A DNA stretch of 64,000 nucleotides, from contig NW_024104378.1 of the NCBI RefSeq assembly GCF_003945595.2, forward strand, positions 1,302,489-1,366,488, given 5' to 3'. Positions 35,568-46,100 of the stretch are shown in pieces. This stretch comes from Pipra filicauda (lineage: Eukaryota > Chordata > Aves > Passeriformes > Pipridae). Positions within the stretch are counted from its first letter, which is position 1, and each line of letters begins with the position of its first letter. The notes under the pieces are model-generated. The model did no database searches. It worked only from the letters and a program-made list of their open reading frames with translations, and was not told the origin of the DNA. Position numbers and translations under genes: made by a program.

Positions 35568-38500
35568 CTTAAGAGCTAGAAGTGATAAAATATTTAGGTG
35601 GCTATGAATTAGGTGTTAGACTTTAGAGAGGAATGCAGACTCCATAGTCAGGTACAGAAATTTTCAGTACTGTCTAGTGGGAGAGAGGGATTGCAATGCT
35701 CAGTGGTTACTAGTCCCTCCCTTGAATAAGTAGACATCTGGCTGTGACCTGCAAGGAGTCACCTATGGCCATCTGCATACTTGGTATCCATGCACAGAGA
35801 CAGTTCCCCAAACCCAATACCTTAAAAAGCAGGCAGCATCTGCCAGCCCTGCCTATCTTTTGGTGGTATTTGAGTATTACAGCCCTTGGCCATGAAGTAG
35901 AAAATTGAATGGGAGCTATAGGTACCCTGCTCAGTCTTCATGAGCTCAAATTTCCATTTCCCAGGAAAGCATCCTAATCACAAATAGGAAGGTGCTGTAT
36001 AAATGTGAGCAGCTTCTGAATGACAGGAATGGAGATTTCAGACCTTAATCTGCTTGACTTTGGCTGCAATTCTTATATCATTGAAGCAGAGGGGAGAAAT
36101 CAACCCAAAGTCCCCCACCCAGCAAGAGTCTATGCACATTGCTGGCCATATGCAGGTGCTGCTTGAGTATCTCGGGCCAGGCTGGAGCAGGAAGGAAAGA
36201 CAATGCAGTTCTTCAAGGACCTCCCATAAAATTACTTCTGTCCGTGTGAGATGTCAGGATGACTTGCTGCTTGCAGTAGATTGTGCAGCTGTTCAAACTA
36301 TGATTATGCTGCCCTCTGGGTGCTTGGAGCTTGTCTCTGTCTCACACTGAAAATACCTCTGAGCAAGAAATTCCCAGATAATAGTGGTTAGATAACATGC
36401 CAAAGTAGCTGATACTATTTTTTAAAAGGTTTTATCCCTCTTGCCCTCCCTCAGTCTAGTGGTTGACATCTTAGATATTGGGCTGCTTATAGCAAGGCCC
36501 ATGTGGTCCTATTTTTAGAATGTACCCAGCACATTATAGGTCTGATGCAAGCCAAGTATGTTATTGTAAGTAAGTATTGGAAAAAGGTTGTTAAGAGCAA
36601 TGCACTTTTGAGGTTGCCAAGCAGGCTGAGGGGACTGCTAATGGCACACAGTGGATTTGCCTCCTCCTGCCCAAATTCCCCCTTCCACATTTCAGACACT
36701 GGGAAAGTGGCCACTCCACTGAAGATACTTGGCGCATGACTTCATGCCTGTGACACTTCATCAGAATGTTTATCTGCTCCCATCTCCTTCACGTTGAAAG
36801 AAAGAGGGATCACTGGCTTCTTCTTAGTAATTCTTCCTTCTCATCATCCTGGCAACTCCAGATTAATTTTCTGTGTGCCCTTTACACAGTTCCAGACTCA
36901 GGTTAATGACACTTATTGAGAGAAGTTGCTTCAAAAATCACTTCACAAATTCAGTTCCTTTTGAATTTCCATAACAATGACCTAAAAGCTTTCTTCAGCA
37001 AAAATTTTAGACTAATGCAAACCCTTTCTCAGTTAGGTACATCTATTTACTTATTTATTTTAAGAAGCCCTTTTCACTAAATTCTAACATTTTGTCTATC
37101 AATGTACATATTGATAGATACGTTTATTGTCTATGTATCAAAAAACTTCTGAGATACAGCTCTGAGTATTCATGACACAGAAGACTATTAATGATCTTTT
37201 CCAGGTCTCCCTTGCAACCTGATCACACAATTTCTATTCTTTGCTTGGATAAATTGCAAAAGCATACCTGTGACACTTTGGAAAAGAAGCAAGAAGTTTT
37301 AACAAAAAGACTTTTAATTTCTGATCCACATGTTTGTGCCTGAAGAGATTTACAGAGCTGGATACTTTCCAGTTAGCAGGGACCACCTATCTGGAAAAGG
37401 AGAGAAAAATAGAATTACCATTTACACCTCTCAGGGATATATTATGCTCTAAAGTCTGCACGATACAATAATATACTTCCAATTTTCCCTCCTATTCCAA
37501 GTTCCATTTAGAAATCAAAGGCAAAAAAAGCCAACACATTATGTTAATTTGTATTTAGAAACCTCTAACACACTTCTTTTCTCAAGTTTCATTTGTGATT
37601 TCTACCCCTATGTCTTTATTTGCTTTTTTTCGCTTCACACTTCATAGGAAGATATGCAAAGCTTTATTTGGATGGGTAACTGGTGTTGGTGATTTAAATG
37701 CGCTGGTCTCAGGACTATGTTCATTTCTATGTCTGTCTCATTTAATATCCCTTATACAAGCATTCTAAAATATGTAAGTCCGTATATATATATAAAACAT
37801 TCTGTTTGGTTTTGTTTGCTCTAGCAATTGCAGGTGTCTGATCTACTTTTACCATGCACATCTGGGATGAATTATTCTTATAGATTATTGTGTGAAAAAC
37901 AAACGCAAAATTTTTGTAAAAGCCAGTGAAATGCACTCAAATTAATTCTCGTTTCTCTGTAACTTATTGTTGTTTGTGTAGTTCATCAAGAATCAGCCAC
38001 TTCTCAAGTAAAGGACTAAGAACTGACTAGAAAGCTGCATAGGGATATTTGATAAACTGTTGATATGGTATCTTAAAGTCACTCTAGAAAAAAATAAAAA
38101 TAAGATTTTTTAACCATTTACGTCCAAGAAATACATGTATTTATCACACGCTCTCCACTGTTCTGTTGAAGATGATGGCCATGACCATTGGATTATGTAT
38201 AAGTTTCTCAAGGAATGGTGTATGAGCCTAGTTTATTTCTGTGGTAAGAGCTTTTTAACTTCCTTTCTTTGAAATCTTTTAAATTAAAAAAAATATGTAT
38301 GATATCCCAAGGCAAAGTCAATGCCGCATTGTGTATACTGGAATAGATCACAGTATAAATAGAGGAAAAATGAAAATAAAATTCCAGCTGAAATACTTGT
38401 CCAGGAATAGTCGACCCAGATTTAAAGTTTACAAAAAGCCCAAACCGAAGAAGTCTTTTCAACACTAATCTTATTTTCAAATTATTAATTTCTTTCCAAT

Positions 38501-39258
38501 AATAACATTGCTTTAAAAGTAACAATAATATTTACCATCTACTAAGTGCCAGAAATCAAAGTCTTTGGGATATTCATTTTTAGTTCCTAAGTGACATATG
38601 GCAAGATAATATTACCTTCCAGGATTTGCTGTGCCTGGGCTGTGGTTTTAAATGTGTCTGCATTCTCCAAAACTTTGAGACCTGTCTCTGGAATGTGCCA
38701 AAAGCTTGTAACTCACTGTTGTTTCTGTTAGATGCAGCGACTTATTGCTACTGTTTAAATAGGTCATTAGCACAAAATAGAAGTAATATAGCAGGAAAAG
38801 ACAGGCTAGATGTGGGGTTAGGAGTAAATATACACCTTGGACAGCATTTGTCATGTCTTTCTTCCCCTTTTAAATATCAGTTATATAGTTTCATTGTAAA
38901 GAGTGTCTCAGATTTGCTGCCCAAATTCACTATGAGACATTAGATTCTCAGAGTTGGTGTTTTTGGGAACATGTATGGCACTGCCAGGAACAGGAACCAG
39001 GAGTTAATACATGGCTATGGGCTCTTGCAAAACTACAGGTGACTTCCATGTGTATGGACATGACCTTACAAGAAATCCTTGAAATCTGCAATGCTTGTGC
39101 ATACTTTTCTGGGCAGTAAAAGCAGAGAATAAATGTATTATTCTTGTCAAAGATGAGAAATCTTAACAAGGAAATCATCTTGGAGTGAAGACTTGGAAAA
39201 ATTCTTCCTGTGGATTTTGCAACATAACTTTTAGTTACTCTGTGACTGATTCCAAAGC
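35568..39258. other. Gene-free stretch
   Basis: No gene, clear transposon or notable simple repeat other than short AT runs is seen. Open frames of 60-105 codons lack any recognisable similarity. Confidence 0.65.
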
Positions 39259-39860
39259 TCATCATCATGGTTAGGCTTCGTGAACGAAGATTTGGGAACA
39301 AACTCATGTTTGTTACAAGCGCGTTGGTGGCTAAAAAGGCCAATATGAGATAGGCACATCGGGTTGCAAAAGGCACAGCAGAAAGACTCCTTAGGTGGTA
39401 TATTCTGCAAGACACGATTCTTTCTGCATTGTCTTTTCTCCTCGAGAGTGATCCTGCGTGCTTTCTCAAAGGCATCAGCAGCGTTATAGATAGTGTGTCT
39501 CCAAACCTCCTGACTGGAGGCCAGAGTAGACCAGTTATGTTGATCAATATGGCCAAGGCTGAGATGTTGTTTCAGGGAGTCCTTGTATCTTCTCTTTGGG
39601 GCTCCTCTCTTGCGGCAGCCAGTGGCAAGTTCACCATAAAACAAGATCTTAGGGAGGCGGTGGTCCTTCATCCTTGAGACGTGTCCTGCCCAGCGCAGCT
39701 GTGTTCTCAGCAACATGGCCTCAATGCTTCTGACTGCTGCTTGTTCTAGAACAGATGTATTGGTCACATAATCTGACCAGTGGATGTTTAGGATTGTATG
39801 GAGGCAGCGTTGATGGAAGCCTTCTAGGAGTTGCAGGTGGTGGCGGTAGATGACCCATGA
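39231..39860 (-). pseudogene. RTE-like LINE ORF C-terminal part (thumb and zinc finger)
   Basis: After the deletion junction the element resumes in a shifted frame with ESWVIYRHHLQLLEGFHQRC, then LRWAGHVSRMKDHRLPKILF and KRGAPKRRYKDSLKQHL, the well-known post-RT block of many LINEs. It ends with C-x2-C-x12-H-x3-C (CAFC...SHQRAC), a CCHC-type zinc-finger-like motif. The frame then passes through the trinucleotide tail into flanking DNA before its stop at 39231, so the last few residues are not part of the element. The deletion puts this part out of frame with the N-terminal half. Confidence 0.85.
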
Positions 39861-40600
39861 TTCAGTGCATTACCATATCTGACTTGGCCGTGCTGATCCT
39901 CATGGAGTGAGCTGATCATTTTAAGGAACTTGGGGGGACAACCTAAACGTTCCAAAATCTGCCATAGACCTTTTCTACTCACAGTATTGAAAGCCTTGGT
40001 GAGGTCAACAAAGGTTACATAGAGACCTTTGTTCTGTTCGCTGCACTTCTCTTGCAGTTGTCTGAGAACAAACACCATGTCTGTGGTACTCCTGTTGGCT
40101 CTGAAACCACATTGGCTTTCAGGTAGAATTCCTTCTGCTATAGCAGGTATTAGTCTGTTCAAGAGTATTCTTGCCAGGATTTTTTCAGCAATGGAGAGTA
40201 GAGTAATACCTCGGTAATTTGACCAGTCTAATTTAATTCCTTTCTTCTTATACAGGGTGATGATGACTGCATCTCAAAGGTCTGATGGTAGTTCGCCTAG
40301 TTCCCAACAGCGCACCACAAATTCATGAAATTTAGCATGGAGTGCAAGGCCCCCATGTTTCCAGACTTCAGGTGGAATTCCATCAACCCCAGCTGCCTTG
40401 CTGATTTTCACCTGCTGTATGGCCTTGAGGGTTTCTCCTAAAGTGGGGCCAGTATCCAATTCGTTCCTCACCGGTTGTTGTGTGATGGACTGAATAGCTG
40501 AGTCTTGGACTACACGGCTAGTACTGAAAAGAGTCTGAAAGATTCCAAAGCTACCGAAGTAGCTATTTCTGGGTGCAATCAAAGCAAGACAAATTTCAGT
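39259..40600 (-). mobile_element. RTE-like LINE, internally deleted
   Basis: On the - strand this copy reads, 5' to 3', a reverse transcriptase N-terminal part, a deletion junction near 39855-39866, then the C-terminal part up to a tail of repeated ATG/GAT (tcatcatcatgg on the + strand). There is practically no 3' UTR: the frame runs into the trinucleotide tail. RTE-clade elements are known for very short 3' UTRs made mainly of short tandem repeats, which supports an RTE-type placement. Birds are dominated by CR1, so this is a foreign-looking family in the window. In birds the named RTE is AviRTE; I cannot confirm identity without a library search. The 5' boundary is approximate (40560-40610). 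The endonuclease half is missing. Confidence 0.8.
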
Positions 40601-40606
40601 AGACAT
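39824..40606 (-). pseudogene. RTE-like reverse transcriptase, N-terminal RT part (broken)
   Basis: From right to left the frame gives GETLKAIQQVKISKAAGVDG then IPPEVWKHGG (RT finger block), then LPSDL followed by a TGA stop at 40274-40276 where a Gln/Arg-type CGA codon is likely (CpG decay). It resumes in the same frame with SNYRGITLLSIAEKILARIL, then LPESQCGFRANRSTTDMVFV, then the catalytic motif A block FVDLTKAFNTVSR, in which the usual AFD is AFN. It ends just after DQHGQVRYGNAL at the deletion junction. Motif B and the F/YADD box are absent. The protein cannot be an active reverse transcriptase. Confidence 0.85.
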
Positions 40607-40609
40607 TAA

Positions 40610-42040
40610 TTTGGTTTATGGTATTTTCAAGGATGGCAGTTGAGATTAAATTCACATATATCCTTGTGAAACAATATCCAGTCTGAAAACAATAAGAAAA
40701 TTGGATAAAATCTACTGAACACACTGATTCTTTCTACAGTAAGCACTATTACTTGTGGGGTTTTTTTTAAATATCATGGTCATACTTATGATTGGTGACT
40801 CTGTTGTCTACATCAGAAAATAAATGAGTAATCAGACACCTTTAGAGAAAATACGAATAATTTTTAACAGCCTGATTTTTCAAGTAGTATTGCTTTTCTG
40901 TTCTTTAGCTCTGCATGTTCAACTATAAAGCTTTAAAGTGCTGCTCAATGGAACCCCAGTTTGATGTATTTTTTATGATTTATCTTTACAAAAAAATCAT
41001 AAATGACCGTGCTTTCTCTAGGTAATGGTACTAACCAAAGGTATAGAAATCAGCTCCTCTTTGCCACCCAGGCAGCCAGTTGCTGTGCTGACCTGCCAGT
41101 CAAACTGAAGGGGCTGCCCTGAAAGCTGAGGAAATTCATTACAGTTTAGACACTTGTGCAGTGTCAAGTGAACTCAGTTACTGAGGCTGGAGATGATGTG
41201 AGGAGTGATTAGTACGGCACTTGTCCAAGGCACAGCAAGGGTTATGGCCATCCTTATGGTCAGCAACTGCACAAATATGAAATGGGCTGAGTGTGTGGAA
41301 GTTGGATTCCACAAATTATTTGAAGTGTGGGGCTACCCCCTAGCTCTATTTATTATTTCAGTTCTTGGTGTGGCGCTGATGAAAAACCATGTTTACATTA
41401 GGCTGTTCCCATTATTGGGACAACATTATAGCAAATTTTCCCCAGAGCTGCTTTTGCAAAGCGCTGGCAAATGTGACATGACAACCTTGTTTAAAAGTAT
41501 TCAGCTTGAGATGAGGAGCTGTATTTGTTTTGTAAACGCCTTGGTATTTTAAAAAACAAACTTGCATGTCTGTCACCTTCTGGGCCTAAACACTCCTGCC
41601 ACAGGATCTAAGGCAAATAAATATTTGTCCATTTTGTGTTGGGAGTTTGGTGAGGCAGGGGGCAGAGAGGAGCAGCAGAGTGCAGGGCTGATGGCCCCAC
41701 CGGCCATGGGCTTTCTCAACGTGGCCATGCAGTTTGGGAGAGTGGTTGCCCAGAGCCTCAGATGAGAGCTCTTGTCTTGGATCACCTTTGTGAGGGGTCA
41801 CAGACAGGCCTGGCTTGCCTAGGCCCTTGCTTTCATTTCGAGCAATACTGTTGATAGATAAAGACATACAAAGAAACCCATTTAGACAAGCTTTATTACT
41901 GCAGCTGCCTGGTGTACCCTCCTCCCCCTGATGGCAATAGGCTTGGCAGCCAGAGAAAAAGGAGGTTCAGAGAGATTTTACTGGTTTGTTGTCACTGTCA
42001 ATAAGTAATAGCTCTGTTTTTAATAGCAAGCCTCTGAGTA
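40610..42040. other. Gene-free stretch with a possible conserved block
   Basis: No gene is recognisable. The 115-codon open frame at 41205-41552 has no domain and no splice context. That region has low repeat content and several CpGs and is listed as a possible regulatory block. Confidence 0.6.
41270..41560. promoter_or_regulatory. Candidate conserved block
   Basis: This is balanced-composition sequence in an AT-rich desert, with retained CpGs (gtggcgctg, aaagcgctgg, aaacgcc), a near-palindrome around attccaca-aattatttgaagtgtgg and forkhead/T-box-like words (tgtttaca, ggtgtgg). This is only a pattern-based suspicion. Confidence 0.2.
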
Positions 42041-42295
42041 GTGCAGCCTCCACCCGCCGCCCGGCAGACATCTGAGTAAGCACTTTTCATGGGGGCGGCA
42101 GATGGATGACTATATATTATATAACCCGCCGCTGCCAAGCCCTGCACAGTTCCATGTGCGATGCGTTAAGCAAAGTTTCAAATAAGCCCATGAAATGTGC
42201 ATGCTTGCAGATTTGGGTCTGGCTGTAAGTTCTGCCAGATGGTTGCTGTGCCCCACCTCGAGCAGTGCTGCTGCACACGGCGCCAAACTGCATCC
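42040..42295. promoter_or_regulatory. Small CpG-rich patch, candidate enhancer or non-coding promoter
   Basis: About eleven CpGs in some 250 bp (cacccgccgcccgg, gggcggcag, acccgccgctg, gtgcgatgcg, cctcgag, acacggcgcc), against very few in neighbouring kilobases. It also holds a TATA-like stretch (actatatattatataac, about 42109-42124), a Sp-type GGGCGG and an E-box (cagatg). It is too small for a classical CpG island. It could be a distal enhancer or a promoter of an unannotated transcript; neither can be shown from sequence. Confidence 0.3.
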
Positions 42296-42322
42296 AGCAT
42301 GGCTGCAGAGGCACCCCAGCCA

Positions 42323-42480
42323 CCCTGTGGAGATGGCCATATGCGGGCCTTACTGGGGAGACAGGTGTGTCTGGACCTCCCTGTGGAGATGGCCACACGT
42401 GGGCCTTGCTGGGGAGACAGCCACATCTGGTCTCTCCAGGGATTTGGCTGCACGCAAGCCTGTCTGAGGAGATAGTTGTA
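42323..42480. repeat. Minisatellite, 56-bp unit, about 2.8 copies
   Basis: The unit begins ccctgtggagatggcc and contains gggcctt-ctggggagaca. Copy 1 runs 42323-42378, copy 2 42379-42434 with few changes, and a diverged partial third copy runs to about 42480. Several overlapping open frames on both strands (42117-42636) come from this GC-rich repeat and are not genes. Confidence 0.8.
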
Positions 42481-42971
42481 TTTATGCCTCTTACCAGGAC
42501 TGGAATGCTCGTGGAAAAGCAGAGAAAAAGCCATGCATGACTGAGGAACCACTTGGTGAGGGAATGGCCCCGCAGGGCAACTGATGGGGGGAAGAGAGAA
42601 CGACAGTGCACGAGCAGGGATTTTTTTGAGGTGCACTCCTTGTCTGCTTAGAAAGGGACATGCAGTTCTCCAGGGAAGGACAGAAAAGGAGTGTTGCTCT
42701 AGGCATTTTCTGAACCTTGTTCACCTGGAAAGCCTGTCGTAGCAGCCTATGTAATGAGAACCACCTACCTGCTACCAGTTCCCTGGCTATCAAGAGTGGT
42801 GTGAGGGCTTCAGAAAAATTGGGAACCTAGGTATAAGCACTGCAGATGTGGCAGGATTGAATGTCTCTTTGTTAAAACAAAAAATCAGATCTCAGAATGA
42901 AAAAAATTAATTTAGAACATTGCGTAGGTATGTGTTAGTGCTGCAGAAATACCTGACAATAAAACCTAGGT

Positions 42972-43192
42972 CATACAGAGTCATAGAATTATATGGAATC
43001 GTAGAGCAATTCAGGTTGGAAGGGATGTGTAAAGGTCACCTAGTCCAACCCCTCTGCAATAGACAGTGACATCTTCAAATAGTTCAGGTTGCTCAGAGCC
43101 CCGTCCAACCTGTCCTTGAATGTTTCCAGGGATGGGGCATCTACCACCTCTCTGAGCAATCTGTTCAATGTTTAACCACCCTCTAGGTCAGT
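42972..43192 (-). mobile_element. CR1 LINE 3' end, minus strand
   Basis: On the + strand it begins with the reverse-complemented, worn tail and terminus (agtcatagaattatatggaa, then caattcaggttggaagggat, then gtcacctagtccaacccctc). It continues through gttgctcagagccccgtcca and cttgaatgtttccagggatg to ctctgagcaatctgttcaatg. This is the classical avian CR1 3' region in reverse orientation, about 220 bp, 5'-truncated, with point changes but few indels. Confidence 0.93.
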
Positions 43193-46100
43193 CTTCAGCT
43201 GTCAAAATAGTTTATGAAGGAGGGTAGAGGGGAGCTGGCAGGAAGAGACTTTTCAGAGAAGACCTGGCAGTCCTGTTGCTGCAGTAGGTTGTTTACTCCT
43301 GGAACAACAGCAGTGACAACTGTGGGCTCAGAAGTGACTACACTCTTGGTTTAATGGCAACTCTACCTACTGAATAGGAAAATCTGAGAGGGAAGGCAGT
43401 CTTGTGCTGTTCTCTGAGTTCCAACCAGGGGCTATAACTTGTCTTGGGTGTACATAGAGTACTTGGACACCATACTAAGAATGGTGATAGAGGAACATGA
43501 CCAAATAAACAAATTCAGCTAAAGTACAGGAGAGAGGCTTGGTAACAAGCCATCACAACTACAGCATCAGACTACAGAGAGTTCTGCATGCGTCTGTTTT
43601 AATGGGGATACAAATGAATGACTCACCCAGTGCTTTGTGTGGTAAGTCGCTAGATCATGAACATGGCGCAGCTCAGTTTCCAGCTAAGAAACACTTCATT
43701 CAGCAGTTAAGTGGGTTGTTATCTGGCAGTCTTTATATATGTGATTTACAAGGAACATACAGATCTCCATTACCAGTGTGAAAGACCGCCAATATAAAAT
43801 AGAGCAAATGGGATTTTTATCTTTCAGCACACAGCAAGAGTGGATGCATAAGCCATGCTTTTCAAGCTGCATGTAATCAATCTAATGTAAGACATTATCT
43901 CCAAACCAGTCTAAACTTAGAACTGCTTTACATGACTTCTTACCTTTAATTATATTTGACAATCTGCTCCCTCGGTATCTTGCAAGTTCTCTGTGGCCAC
44001 TACAAGATGTTCATCACCAGCATGAAATGGTTACTGATGCAATGCAAAGATATTATGTCAGAGGAGTCTGATGACAGGCTAAGGAGCAAACACTTAACAA
44101 AAATCACAGTCCATTTCTATTTTGTGTTTTAAATCAGCTTCAATGATCTCTCAAGATGAGAAAAATGTGCACAGACTAGGAAAGCAGTCAGTGAGGGAGT
44201 GAATACCTCACAACAGAGACAAGGAAACTATAAAAAATTGAAAGTTAAAAAACAAATTGAGAATTTAGCAGTGATTGTATATCTTTCATATTTTGTAGAG
44301 TTATTTTGTATCAAGGAAGAATCTGAGAGGAGCAGAAGAAAACATGTCTTAATGTCTTAAACTTTGCATCTGGAGCAGGATGCTTTAAGAATTCAAAGCA
44401 AATAATTTCTAGGGCTGGTTTTCAGAAAGTACAAAGCTTCTAAACTGTACTAAGGAAACCACCATTAGTATAAAATTTGGACCAACACTACTTTCCCTCA
44501 GACTCAGAGATATGAATGATCAAGAGACCTCCAGACCTGCTGGGCACCCTCAGTGGGAAGTGAGAACTCAAGACCTAATGACACTTGGATCATTTCATTC
44601 ACTTAGGTGGGCTCCAATCTGGCAAGCACTTAGGATGTAAGGATTAGGGCTGTGTAAACAAATGGAAAATTATAGCCTTCCTATTTTTTAATGTTTTTTT
44701 CCTCAAAAGGAAGTTGAAAAAAAACCTACATTGAATAAAACATTTAGTTTAAACCAAACAAAATCTCAGATGCAAGCAAATAAACTATAGGAAACAAATT
44801 GTGTAAAAGTCAGAATAATTATTATCTGTTTCTCTTCTACAAAAATCAAGCAAGGAAAATATTTTCACTGGCAAAGCTATTAGACATTCCCCATCCAAAC
44901 TTGCAAATAGACTTGGGATGACCAAAACTGCGTGTTCTGGGGTTCCCTGAAGGGTTTTTCCTAGTTCTTGTGCCTAATTTTCCGTATACAGGCAGTTTAC
45001 TTGAAAGCAGCAGGGCTATTCCTACTTAAATAAATGCCAAGTGTTTGCAGTATGCAGCCTTCATGTGTGTGTTCCGACCCATCTCAAGATTTAGAGCCCA
45101 TTTTGTTGTGAGTAGTCATATGGATATTAAGAAGAGAATTTTACATGAACATTGCTTTTAGTTTTAATGTGTTAATTGATAATAAACATTCTGTGTTTGC
45201 CAACATAGTAGTACAAACTCAGAAGGAAATGAATTTAAATTCGGGATAAATTTTGGTTTATATGTTTATGTCTCACCCAGATATTTAAAAATGTGTAGTG
45301 TCAGAGCAGGAAATTAATGTGTCCTATGATCTCAGTGTTGTGTATTTATAACTTGGGTTAAAGGTGACATCATAAACCTTCAGAAAGTCCTTGTATACAG
45401 AAAAAACAATGAGGGGGAGAAGACTGCTGACCTCTCATTCACAGCAAGAACACTCAACCATAAAATCAAAGGTTTGTATCAGTGATTTTTGTAAGTCTAA
45501 AGTTTCCCTGTGTGGTGAATCTTTAATGAGAAGTGCATTGCTCCTGTCTTGGAGATAAGCAGTTTGAGTGTCAAAATCCCTTTCAACTGTGGGGATTTGG
45601 GGGTTGATGATATTATAAATAGTCCTTTCTACAAGCACTAGTGAAGGAGAAAAGGAAGAATAAAACAGAGTTTCTTACCAAATCATCCTGCAAGGGTAAG
45701 GAAAAGGGCAATTTCTTTTCTGCCTTTTAAGGGGACAGGTCCTGGGACTTGATGTAGCCCAGGAATAGTGAAAACTCAAGGTCCTTCACTCCTTGGTTTC
45801 AGTAGCAGTAGGAAAAAAGTATGTTATCTTTCCCTGGGAAATTCAGCAAGGTTATGTGTATGCGTGAGCCCCTTCCACTACTCTCCAGGAATGACCTGCC
45901 CCACTGCTTCCCCATACACTCTTCTCTTTTTCCAGTTTTTCCCAAAGTTAATAAGTCTGGAAATAATTAAGAAATCCATTCAACTCTCTAACACTTTATA
46001 ATTCAATTTACTGCCCTGTGTGTGAAAATGTGAGCTCAAGGCAGTGTTTATCTGTTATAAAAATGCTTTCTTGCAGGGGAAAAACATTCTTCCTGGTTGC

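Noticed and set aside
42117..42636. Overlapping open frames up to 164 codons on both strands
   Set aside because: They arise in all frames from a GC-rich minisatellite with few stop codons.
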